This document shows, piece by piece, positions 27,270 through 34,928 of a stretch of 64,000 nucleotides of DNA (positions are counted from its first letter, which is position 1; each line of letters begins with the position of its first letter). Under the pieces are notes generated by a model. It was not told the DNA's origin and did no database searches. It was given only the letters and a program-made list of their open reading frames with translations. Made by a program: the position numbers and the translations under genes. Origin of the DNA: Rothia sp. P100 (GTDB taxonomy: Bacteria; Actinomycetota; Actinomycetes; Actinomycetales; Micrococcaceae); contig NZ_JAMAYG010000004.1 of NCBI RefSeq assembly GCF_023712425.1, forward strand, positions 124,001 through 188,000. The letters run 5' to 3'.

Positions 27270-27889
27270 GCAACCAGACCCCCGAAGAAATCCGTGCCGA
27301 AATCGAGCACACTCGCAACCGTTTGAGCTCAGACGTTGAAGCTGTTGCTGAGAAGGTAAACCCCGAAAGTGCTGTGCAGCGCCAGAAGGACAAGGCGCGC
27401 AACAAGTTCCAGGATTTGCGTGAGCAGGTTATGGGCGCATCAGACTCAGCACACAACACTGCTGATGAACTGCGCTACGAAGCTACCGATCGCGCAGCTC
27501 AAGCTAAGGACGCTTTGAACCAGGCTCCCGGTCTTGCTAAGGCTAAGACTCGTGGCAACCCCTTCGCGGCAGGTTTGATTGCTGTGGGTGCGGGTTGGCT
27601 CATCGGATCAATGTTGCCCTCAACTCAGCGTGAGCAGCAGCTCACCACCGAGGCAGCGCAGCAGATTCGCCCGCATGTTCAGCAGGCAACTGAGTCAGTG
27701 AAGAACGCTGCTCAGGACATCGCTGAAGGTATCAAGGCACCTGCACAGCAGGCATTTGATTCCATCAAGGAGACCGCACAGGACGCAGCACAGGACGTCA
27801 AGGCGCACGGTCAGGACGAGACTGCTCATTTGAAGGAGTCAGCAACTCAGTCAGCTGAAAGTGTTAAGAACACTGCTACTAACAAGTAG
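27266..27889 (+). CDS. DUF3618 domain protein with amphipathic repeats
   Basis: The N-terminus EEIRAEIEHTRNRLSSDVEAV (residues 6-26) is the DUF3618 signature. A single hydrophobic segment (about 104-118, AAGLIAVGAGWLIGS) follows. After it comes a long region of degenerate 11-residue repeats of the type AAQDxAEGIKAPAQQA and AAQDVKAHGQDE, as in LEA-like and apolipoprotein-like helices. This arrangement suggests a membrane-anchored protein with a desiccation- or membrane-protective amphipathic tail. It ends the three-gene transcript, with a strong terminator 50 bases later. Confidence 0.8.
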   Translation: MSNQTPEEIRAEIEHTRNRLSSDVEAVAEKVNPESAVQRQKDKARNKFQDLREQVMGASDSAHNTADELRYEATDRAAQAKDALNQAPGLAKAKTRGNPFAAGLIAVGAGWLIGSMLPSTQREQQLTTEAAQQIRPHVQQATESVKNAAQDIAEGIKAPAQQAFDSIKETAQDAAQDVKAHGQDETAHLKESATQSAESVKNTATNK

Positions 27890-27939
27890 GTAGCGTCTGT
27901 GTTGACGGATAACACCCGTTGACGAGGAATAGAAAAGGG

Positions 27940-27962
27940 GGCCCCGCATCAGATGCGGGGCC
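27940..27962 (+). terminator. Intrinsic terminator of the DUF3618 cassette
   Basis: A perfect 11-base stem (27940-27950 with 27952-27962) encloses a minimal loop, GC-rich throughout. It is preceded by an A-rich stretch, and short T-runs follow. Confidence 0.75.
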
Positions 27963-28055
27963 TCACCTATTGTTGTTTAAGACCTATTAAATTTAAATAT
28001 AACTATAATGGAAAATTTTTTTACCGAAAACGCTTGTAAAGAAGATTTTTACTCA

Positions 28056-28955
28056 GAGGCTTGTTCATAAGAGGGGACATCCCCAACCCTCAACAACTAG
28101 ACAACAGTCCTACCAGCGGCAAAAATAAGAGGAATAACCACCACAAATAACCTCGATCCATACCGGAAGAACCGTTGCTACACCAGCGTACAACCGGCCT
28201 CACAGCCAAACAATTCGCCACGCTACTACAAACCCTCACTTACCTCTTCACATGGATTAAACCTGCCCAAAAGCCCCACAAGCTCACCCTGACCCACAGC
28301 CCTGAAACTCACCCTCCTTTACCTACGCCACAACCTCGCTGAAGAGCTCCTAACTTAAGCGTTTGGGGTTTCTCGACCACGATATCCAGAACTATTTATC
28401 ACATCGAAAACGCCTTAGAACAACTACCAGATATGAAGATTCCAGCACTAGAATCTCTCAAATATATCCCAGGCTCCGCATAATCGATGGGAGGCTGATT
28501 ACGGTTTGGTACTGGTCTTTACAAGGGTGAACGTTGTTTTCAGCTAAACGCAAAAGAACCGGATATAACCACCAGATGCTCTGCACCTTCAGTGGGAAAC
28601 TACTGGCTATCACTAACCCAATACCAGGAGCTAGACATGATCTGTATGCCTATTATTTTCACCAGTTAGAGAGGCGTTTGGGTGACTCCACTTTGGCAGA
28701 TAAAGGTTAACATCGGGTTCGGGTTTCTCACACCGGTCACAGGCAAAGCGGGTGTGCGGATGCGGGTTGTGGTGAAGGAGAGTAATTGTCGGATTAATCG
28801 GCTGAAATTAGAGGTGGAGCGGGTGATGAATCAGGTAAAAACGTGGAGGGTGTTACATACGGGTTTCAGGCGTCCGCTGGGTTCGTATGGGCGGCTTTTT
28901 TCTTCTGGCGCGGGCGTGGATATTTTTCGCAGCTGGGCCCCTTATGAATAAGCTT
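28056..28955 (+). mobile_element. Decayed IS5-like element, near full length
   Basis: The left end GAGGCTTGTTCATAAG at 28056 and right end CTTATGAATAAGCTT at 28941-28955 delimit 900 bases. Translated fragments in shifting frames give HQRTTGLTAKQFATLLQ (near 28180), FQLNAKEPDITT, DKG-region equivalents, and an intact C-terminal piece, EVERVMNQVKTWRVLH, GFRRPLGSYGRLF, ending PYE with a stop inside the terminal repeat. This corresponds to an IS5-family DDE transposase broken by several frameshifts and stops. It accounts for most of the gap between 27890 and 29089; the remaining AT-rich flanks show nothing. Confidence 0.75.
28682..28951 (+). pseudogene. IS5-family transposase, C-terminal fragment
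   Basis: This 89-codon frame retains the last third of the transposase with the VERVMNQVKTW segment (the catalytic Glu is present here) and the HTGFRRPLGSYGRLF motif. Upstream parts lie in other frames. It cannot encode a working enzyme. Confidence 0.7.
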
Positions 28956-29089
28956 AAATATTAAGATAATCTTAGAAGCTAACCTACTTAGTGTTTAATT
29001 TACTTAGGTCGTTATCCAAGGAAAATCCAGAGTAATAAAATAAAATTAAATACTTAAAATGAGTTCTGTATTGAAATATTTTATATTAA

Positions 29090-29620
29090 TTAATTTATAT
29101 TATTTTTTAAAAAACGTTCTGAGGTGCGATGGTGAAGTGCTGTCAGTTGATCAATCTGGCGATTTGCTCGGAAAATTAATTCTTGAATCAAGTCGGTATC
29201 AATACGGCTATCTTCTTCACCATAGGTTTTTAACACCTGCCACCCCTGACGCTTGGCGTATACAGCATCGGTCAAAGCTTCAATCTCTAATAGATCACTT
29301 AGGGGTGAACGAGACACTACTTCGCCATTGAGCTTGAGGCGACCAAGCTTCTCTCCAATAAAAGCCACTCCTTCTTGAAAAACAGGATATGAAATATCCA
29401 ATTTATTCATCAGCTCCATGAGGAAATCCCGCTCGTTTTCAATCTGCGGCACTAGGCCTTCAACAGTTTGACGAACCTTATGATCTGGATGATTCTTTGC
29501 TACTCGAGTAAAAAGATCCACACCGGTTTTTGACCCCGCCAGATGATGTTGAAGGTATATAGAAAGCTCTTTACTGCCCAAAGGTTCTAACGATGCTTGT
29601 GAGCCTGTTTGGTTTTCCAT
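29090..29620 (-). CDS. Conserved helical protein, ferritin-like appearance, unknown function
   Basis: The 176-residue protein is all-helical in character, with the segments LGSKELSIYLQHHLAGSKTG (residues 14-33), ENERDFLMELMNKLD, VAFIGEKLGRLKLNGEVV and LSDLLEIEALTDAVYAKR. This pattern recurs in small actinobacterial proteins annotated only as hypothetical or ferritin-like. The family is recognisable but uncharacterised. Glu and His residues are at spacings that could bind metal, but I cannot map a di-iron site. AAAGGATACTTTGA precedes the ATG. It sits in an AT-rich island between two IS remnants and near the catalase, so a role in oxidative stress is possible but unproven. Confidence 0.6.
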   Translation of the reverse strand: MENQTGSQASLEPLGSKELSIYLQHHLAGSKTGVDLFTRVAKNHPDHKVRQTVEGLVPQIENERDFLMELMNKLDISYPVFQEGVAFIGEKLGRLKLNGEVVSRSPLSDLLEIEALTDAVYAKRQGWQVLKTYGEEDSRIDTDLIQELIFRANRQIDQLTALHHRTSERFLKNNIN

Positions 29621-29783
29621 TCAAAGTATCCTTTCATATTTTTATCCCATGAGTAATGGGGAAGGTCGTACTGGAGATATTACTCCTAAAAATGCCTTCT
29701 TTTCCACTGTGGTCGTAAAAAAAGAATATGGGAAAGCTCTATGGGTAAACATGTATTCTCAAAGGTGAGGTCTACTTAATAAG

Positions 29784-30501
29784 GAGGTTTATTCAAAAGT
29801 CCCACCAGTCTCATAAAAACCCCACCCCCGTACCACACCAAACACCCGCAGATACGAGCTCAACGGCTGCCGAAAAATAGAATCCAAACCCCGCCACGTC
29901 TTGACCTGAGCGATCACTTGTTTGACCACCGCCCTGCATGAATTGATGAACTTGTTGACTGCCTTTATACCCAGCGGGGTTTTGCGGGCTTTGTAACGCT
30001 TACTTGGGGTAGCTAGTCCCAACCCGATATGGCCTTTATCAGCCAGGGTGGATAAATCCAGCAGCTGATCTAAACTGTGAACCCTAAAAGCATGCGCATT
30101 ATCCCTAGCACCAGGTAACGGGTCCGTTATGGATAGAGGTTTTCCGTCCAAGGTGCAGATTATTTGATGATTGAACCGTGAACGCTTATGCTTGCCAGAA
30201 AAGGGTCTTCTACCTAGCGAACGCCAATTACAGGTGGGTATAAGGGTTCCATCTATCACCAAAGAACCTGGTGCCTTTAGGTTTTCTTGCAGGGGTTTGA
30301 TCAGTGTTTTTTGGAGCTCTTGGAGGGCTTTTAGTAGCGTGGTGAATGGCGCTGGCATTAGCCCGGTTGTGCGCTGGTGTGGTAACGGTCTTTTCCGGTT
30401 GACTGAGGTTATGTGGTTGAAGATTTAACTCTCATTGTGCCACTGGTGGGGCCGTTGTCTAGTTGGTGGGTGGGGTGTTTACCTACTCTTGAATAAGCCT
30501 C
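29784..30501 (-). mobile_element. IS5-like element with internal deletion
   Basis: Terminal repeats GAGGTTTATTCAAAAG (from 29784) and CTTGAATAAGCCTC (to 30501) bound 718 bases, about 180 shorter than the copy at 28056. The left about 90 bases match the left ends of the other copies (CAACTAGACAACGGCCC block). The transposase reads toward lower coordinates and ends inside the terminal repeat. The element lies about 80 bases upstream of a glycosyltransferase operon and may have removed or replaced its promoter. The flanks 29621-29783 and 30502-30582 show no genes. Confidence 0.75.
29789..30358 (-). pseudogene. IS5-family transposase, internally deleted
   Basis: Readable parts: LVIDGTLIPTCNWRSLG with the first catalytic Asp, KHKRSRFNHQIICTLDG, LADKGHIGLGLATP with the second Asp, and the VKTWRGLDSIFRQPLSSYLR end. 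The N-terminal helix-turn-helix region is fused directly to the first catalytic block, lacking about 60 residues compared with the usual 280. The third catalytic position, usually Glu in AVVERVI, reads AVVKQVI, so the enzyme is inactive. The frame is open a little upstream of this ATG, to about 30400. Confidence 0.75.
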
Positions 30502-30582
30502 AGTAGATACTTTTTTGCGGTGGGTCGAGGAAAGTCAGCATGAGGTTTCAAAAGGTTGTTTGGTAGCGTTTGATAGTGAAAG

Positions 30583-31779
30583 GTGGAGAATCAAATTCGC
30601 GAACATTCAGTGGTCATTATTTCTAGCCAGGTACCTAAAACGGAACCCACCAGCGCCGGTGAGCGGTTGGTCGGTGAACTTTGTGAGGCCCTCAGTTCCC
30701 ACGGGCACACCCCTCTGGTGATTGCCCCCCACCCACGTAATGGTTTGGCCCAGCAGTACGCTGTGGCTCACCATTTCCTTAATATGGATAAATCCAGCCG
30801 CATTCAAAAGTGGAGGGCTCCGGTAGGTACCTGGACGCCTAATCTGGAATTCTTGCTGGCTGTGCGAAATGACTTCACGGCCATGAAACATCTGCAATCT
30901 GCAGAAATTATTGATATGCAGTGGTCGACTAATATTATGCTTGCTCCTTGGCTTCGCCGGGTAAACCCCTCAGCACGGCTCATTGGCACCTACCACGATA
31001 TTAATGAACAGCGGTTTAAACGCAGATCTGCAGCTGAAACCAGCGCAAAAAAAGCGCTGGTCTGGTCTGTGCAAGCCGAAATATCACGGTGTTTCGATGC
31101 TGTTTCGGCTAGTTACCTTGATACGGCTATAGTTCTCTCTGCTAAAGATGCAGGTTTGTTGAAAACCCGTCAAAGGGACATCGGCAAGGTTGAGACTATC
31201 CTCCCTCCGGTTTATCTGGGTAACAGCGTCCCCCTAGCCCGAGCTGCACGTAGCAAGCATCTTCTCTTTGTGGGAACCATGTACCGCTGGGAGAACCACC
31301 AGGCTGTCCAGTGGCTGATTGAAAAGGTTCTGCCTCTCGTCTGGCAAAAGGACCCCGAGGTTACGCTGAAGGTAGTAGGGGAGAGCCCCTCCGCCGATCT
31401 CCTACGGTTAGGTCAAGATCCCCGCATAGAATTTACTGGGTTCTTGCAGGAAATAGAGCCTGTTTATGCCGAGGCAACCGCGGTGGTTGCCCCCATCCAG
31501 CTGGGCAGCGGTGTCAAATTTAAGACTTTGGACGCTATCTTGCGTGCTGTTCCCGTCATTGCCACAGTGCCCGGTGTCGAAGGTATCGCTCGGGTGAGCT
31601 GGGCATCAAAAATAGCTCACAACCCGCAGGGCTTTGCTCATGCGATACTCGATGTGGTGGGTAACCCTGCAACCTACCAGGCAAAAGCAGACGAGGCTTG
31701 CTTAGAAGCTAAGCACATTTATTCACAGCAGAGTTACCGAGCGAGAATTGGGGAGATTTATGGTGCCAAGTATGCCTAA
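30583..31779 (+). CDS. Glycosyltransferase family 4-like (GT-B)
   Basis: A 398-residue GT-B enzyme. The N-terminal domain opens VVIISSQVPKTEPTSAGERL. The C-terminal donor domain has LLFVGTMYRWENHQAVQWL, EFTGFLQEIEPVYAEATAVVAPIQLGSG split across residues 290-315, and GVKFKTLDAILRAVPVIAT, as in GT4/GT1 glycosyltransferases with a Glu-like nucleotide contact shifted to KTLDA. The start GTG 30583 has only GAAAG before it; GTG 30610 is an alternative. Its stop overlaps the next GT2 gene by 20 bases, so they are coupled. An IS remnant lies directly upstream. Confidence 0.75.
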   Translation: MENQIREHSVVIISSQVPKTEPTSAGERLVGELCEALSSHGHTPLVIAPHPRNGLAQQYAVAHHFLNMDKSSRIQKWRAPVGTWTPNLEFLLAVRNDFTAMKHLQSAEIIDMQWSTNIMLAPWLRRVNPSARLIGTYHDINEQRFKRRSAAETSAKKALVWSVQAEISRCFDAVSASYLDTAIVLSAKDAGLLKTRQRDIGKVETILPPVYLGNSVPLARAARSKHLLFVGTMYRWENHQAVQWLIEKVLPLVWQKDPEVTLKVVGESPSADLLRLGQDPRIEFTGFLQEIEPVYAEATAVVAPIQLGSGVKFKTLDAILRAVPVIATVPGVEGIARVSWASKIAHNPQGFAHAILDVVGNPATYQAKADEACLEAKHIYSQQSYRARIGEIYGAKYA

Positions 31780-32671
31780 AGTTTCAGTGGTGATACCTGC
31801 CTATAACGCGGCTTCGTATATTGAGGAGCAAGTTGAAGCTCTATTAGCTAACACCTTCGAAGTTGCTGAAATTGTGGTAGCTGATAATGGTTCTACCGAT
31901 TCAACTCGGCATATCATTGAGCGTCTTGCACAGCAGTATGGGGTAGTGCGGTACGTTGACGCGAGTCAACAAAAAGGTGCTAATTCTGCTCGAAACATAG
32001 GAATCGCATGTGCTACCTACGACCTTTTACTTCTCTGCGACGCTGATGATGTTGTGGCCAGCGACTGGGCTGAGAAGCTTGTTATTGCTTTAGAGGACTC
32101 TGACTTTGTCGGTAGTGGCTACTGCTACTACGTGCTGAACGAAGATAGCGGGGACTATGAAGAGCGAGCTACTGTCCTTGAACAACCCACAGTTTTTGGC
32201 TCCGAGCCCTACTTAGTAAGCTGCAGCATGGGTATGAAAAAGAGTGTCTTTCATGCGGTTGGTGGTTTTGATCAGTCCTACAAAGGTGGGCACGAAGAAG
32301 TAGATTTTTGTTTGCGTGCGTCAAGCGTCGGTTTTATTCAGGGATGGGTGCCTAAAGCTCTCATACGCTACCGCCAGCGTCCATCTCGTAATGGCCTTGT
32401 AAAGCAGTCCCGGAACTACGGGCGGACCTGGATACAATTGGCCCAGAACTTCTCACCTATTTACGACCATCACATCCCTTCCCTCAAGCTCATGATTCGT
32501 AAAGTAGCCCCGCAAGTACCTAGCGTGCTCTTGAACAAGCAGATGAGCTGGGAAGAACTGAGGGGTTTCTACTGGAATGTGGGAAGACTTGAGGGAGTTA
32601 TCAAGTACCGGGTGCTCAGGAAGACTCCGCAGCGCAATCTGTATAGCTCGGTACCTGACAGCCCTCGCTAA
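31760..32671 (+). CDS. Glycosyltransferase family 2
   Basis: GT-A fold: KVSVVIPAYNAASYI near the start, VVADNGSTDSTRH, the metal-binding LLCDADDVVASDW, and GGFDQSYKGGHEEVDFCLR later. It is close in length and motif layout to the GT2 genes at 14613 and 49869, including a C-terminal GxxxGxxxYRVLR-like tail (GRLEGVIKYRVLR). ATG 31760 has GGGGAG five bases upstream; TTG 31748 is the outer limit. It overlaps the preceding GT4 gene. The stop overlaps that of the convergent GT4 gene in CTAA. Confidence 0.85.
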   Translation: MVPSMPKVSVVIPAYNAASYIEEQVEALLANTFEVAEIVVADNGSTDSTRHIIERLAQQYGVVRYVDASQQKGANSARNIGIACATYDLLLLCDADDVVASDWAEKLVIALEDSDFVGSGYCYYVLNEDSGDYEERATVLEQPTVFGSEPYLVSCSMGMKKSVFHAVGGFDQSYKGGHEEVDFCLRASSVGFIQGWVPKALIRYRQRPSRNGLVKQSRNYGRTWIQLAQNFSPIYDHHIPSLKLMIRKVAPQVPSVLLNKQMSWEELRGFYWNVGRLEGVIKYRVLRKTPQRNLYSSVPDSPR

Positions 32672-33708
32672 GAGGTTGCTGGAAGCCACCCTCGGTTGTG
32701 CAAAGACTGTTCTATACTTCTCCACATCGATAGGTATGGAAAGTTCGCGTGGACATGCTCTGAGGCCCGGTGGCCCTTCTGCGCCACTTCTTGAGGGTCT
32801 TCTAGTAATTGGTTGGTACGCAGACTCCACGCTTCAGGATCACCCTGCGGATGGTAGTAGGCTACATGATCGTCAAAGTAGTCTCTCATAGCAGTCGACT
32901 CGGTGAGTAGCAGAGCTGCTCCAGTTGCTGCCGCTTCGAGGGCAACAGTTTGCCCGGTAGGGTAGGCAAGCTCGACCGTTGGAATCGCTAAAATGGATGA
33001 CTCATGCAAGACCTTAACGTACTCTTCGAAAGGCACCAGCCCATGGAAGATTATATTGCTGGGCAAATCGATTCCTGCAACTAACTCGGGCCTGGTATAG
33101 AGGTGGATATCCGCCTTGATAGTCCGGGCTGCTTCAATCAGGGTTGCATAATCCCTGCCGCGATCAAACCCGACTGCTGATATCAGCCCCGGCTTCTTCA
33201 TATGTGGGCTGTAACTAAACAATTCTGGTGCAAATCCAAAATGTATAGCCTCTACCCGTTCCCGGGGAAATCCCGCATCGACTAGGATGTCTACCTGATT
33301 CGAGCTCAAAACGAAGATAAGATCAACCGCCGAGTATTTTTTCACTAGTTCAGTGCGTTCCGAGGCTGATGCCTGCAGCAGCTCCTCAGCCAGCCAGCAA
33401 GAAATCATTGCTAGAGGCTTAGACGCATACGGGGGGATGTTTTTGCTTTTAAGCAGAGCAGGAAATTGAGCATGCTGTTCAAGAAAACATAGGACCGCCT
33501 CGCTCTTGACTACACGCGGTATAATCTGCAGAGCTTTGAGAATGGGGTAGCCAGCACGATGTTCAAGCACATCACGAATTTTGATGAGGGGCTGTCGCTC
33601 AGCATCTGCACCATCGTAGACAGTGTGGCCTAGTTGGTTTCTGAGTAGGTTGACCCCGTACGGGCCTTGCTCTACGGTTCCTGAACAAAGGACTGAAATA
33701 GATGCCAT
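32668..33708 (-). CDS. Glycosyltransferase (GT4-like)
   Basis: 346 residues, GT-B fold. The donor domain is recognisable by LISAVGFDRGRDYATLIEAA (about residues 195-214), IIFHGLVPFEEYVKVLHESSILAIPT and the TGQTVALEAAATGAALLLTES motif, which holds the nucleotide-sugar Glu. The N-terminal domain is divergent. The start ATG shares a base with the stop of the upstream gene at 33708 (TAATG), so the two minus-strand GTs are one coupled transcript convergent with the plus-strand pair. Confidence 0.8.
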   Translation of the reverse strand: MASISVLCSGTVEQGPYGVNLLRNQLGHTVYDGADAERQPLIKIRDVLEHRAGYPILKALQIIPRVVKSEAVLCFLEQHAQFPALLKSKNIPPYASKPLAMISCWLAEELLQASASERTELVKKYSAVDLIFVLSSNQVDILVDAGFPRERVEAIHFGFAPELFSYSPHMKKPGLISAVGFDRGRDYATLIEAARTIKADIHLYTRPELVAGIDLPSNIIFHGLVPFEEYVKVLHESSILAIPTVELAYPTGQTVALEAAATGAALLLTESTAMRDYFDDHVAYYHPQGDPEAWSLRTNQLLEDPQEVAQKGHRASEHVHANFPYLSMWRSIEQSLHNRGWLPATS

Positions 33709-34922
33709 TACCGCTGTACTCCTTTGAAAGTCTCAATGGAACCCAGCAAGGTTGCTCCGATACGGGAGCTATCGTAGGTCTCAATACCTATACGCGCTTT
33801 GTGGCCTGCTTCAATCAGTCGGTCATGATGAGTAAGAAGGTCTTTTAGCTTTACCTTGAAGCCTTCGAAATCATTAGCAGGGACGAGCGTCCCTTCGGTG
33901 GCTTTAGAAAGGGTCTGTACGCCACCTGAGACATCCATAGCCAGAGAAGTAACTGACGCAGCAGCGGCTTCTGCTATCACCATCTGCCACCCCTCCAACT
34001 CTGAGAGCGATACCAACAGGCTGGATTTTTTGAATGCTTCCTGCGGAGGTTTCACCCCATGAAAATAGATCCGGGCTGAAATATCTTGAGGGAGGGAGGC
34101 TGCCAGCTGCCTGAGCGTAAGATGTTCTAGGCCATCGCCGTAAATATCTAAATGCCAATCTTCAAGCGAATTCTCTTGAGTTGCAACTTGGGAAAAAATC
34201 TCGATAGCTTTATCAACACGCTTACTTGTCACGTGTCGGCATATAACCGTTACCCTTTTTTCATGGGTTGACGGGTTAAAGCTTCCTACCGTGGTGAAGT
34301 TAGGAAAAAACCTCACGGGTTTTTGGGTGAGCTGGGCCAGATAGTCTCTGTCCCTTTCTGAAAGGACCAAGAACCCCTGGTAATCGGCAGAGGTCAGGTC
34401 TTCAGAGGTGAAAAGACCTCCAGCTGGTCCAGGCGGTGTAATACTGGTGTGGTACTGGCCTAGCGTTAAATGGGCACGGTTTCTAAAAGCAGAATTTTTG
34501 CGGAGCTCACGAAAGATATCGCTACGACAGACCACTAAAACATCGCGGTCAGATATTTTATGGGTCAACCGGTAAATAAAGAATCTCTGGGTTATCTGTT
34601 GAAGCGTTTGAACCAAACCTAGTTTTTTGATGACAAAGAAAGGTAAATTTTTAAGGATATTTCGGGCGGAGCTATCACCTAGGAGCAGCGGTTTTACAGT
34701 GATCCTCTGCAAAGGATTAAAGTAGGTAATTTTATTTTGTGACGTGAAACCACCACCGCTAAAACTAGCCAACACCTCTGAAGGTATCCCTTGCTGGTTG
34801 AGACTTACACAGTTAGTCTCGATGACAGTCTCAATCCCACCCACAGCGGGGAATGCATCGATCAGGAAATAAACTTTTCCTAACTTACCCGTAGGTACTA
34901 CGTCCTTCATGATTTTCTCCAT
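33708..34922 (-). CDS. Glycosyltransferase family 4
   Basis: 404 residues. The N-terminal domain has VYFLIDAFPAVGGIETVIE and GQYHTSITPPGPAGG. The C-terminal domain has VTVICRHVTSKRVDKAIEIF, YFHGVKPPQEAFKKSSLLVSLSELEGW split around residues 300-325, and QMVIAEAAAASVTSLA with the donor Glu. The poly-glycerol/TarM-like style of the first domain resembles retaining enzymes that act on wall polymers, but the acceptor is unknown. The truncated gene at 21095 is its closest relative in the window. It is six bases downstream of the ABC-F gene on the same strand. Confidence 0.82.
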   Translation of the reverse strand: MEKIMKDVVPTGKLGKVYFLIDAFPAVGGIETVIETNCVSLNQQGIPSEVLASFSGGGFTSQNKITYFNPLQRITVKPLLLGDSSARNILKNLPFFVIKKLGLVQTLQQITQRFFIYRLTHKISDRDVLVVCRSDIFRELRKNSAFRNRAHLTLGQYHTSITPPGPAGGLFTSEDLTSADYQGFLVLSERDRDYLAQLTQKPVRFFPNFTTVGSFNPSTHEKRVTVICRHVTSKRVDKAIEIFSQVATQENSLEDWHLDIYGDGLEHLTLRQLAASLPQDISARIYFHGVKPPQEAFKKSSLLVSLSELEGWQMVIAEAAAASVTSLAMDVSGGVQTLSKATEGTLVPANDFEGFKVKLKDLLTHHDRLIEAGHKARIGIETYDSSRIGATLLGSIETFKGVQR

Positions 34923-34928
34923 CAGATT

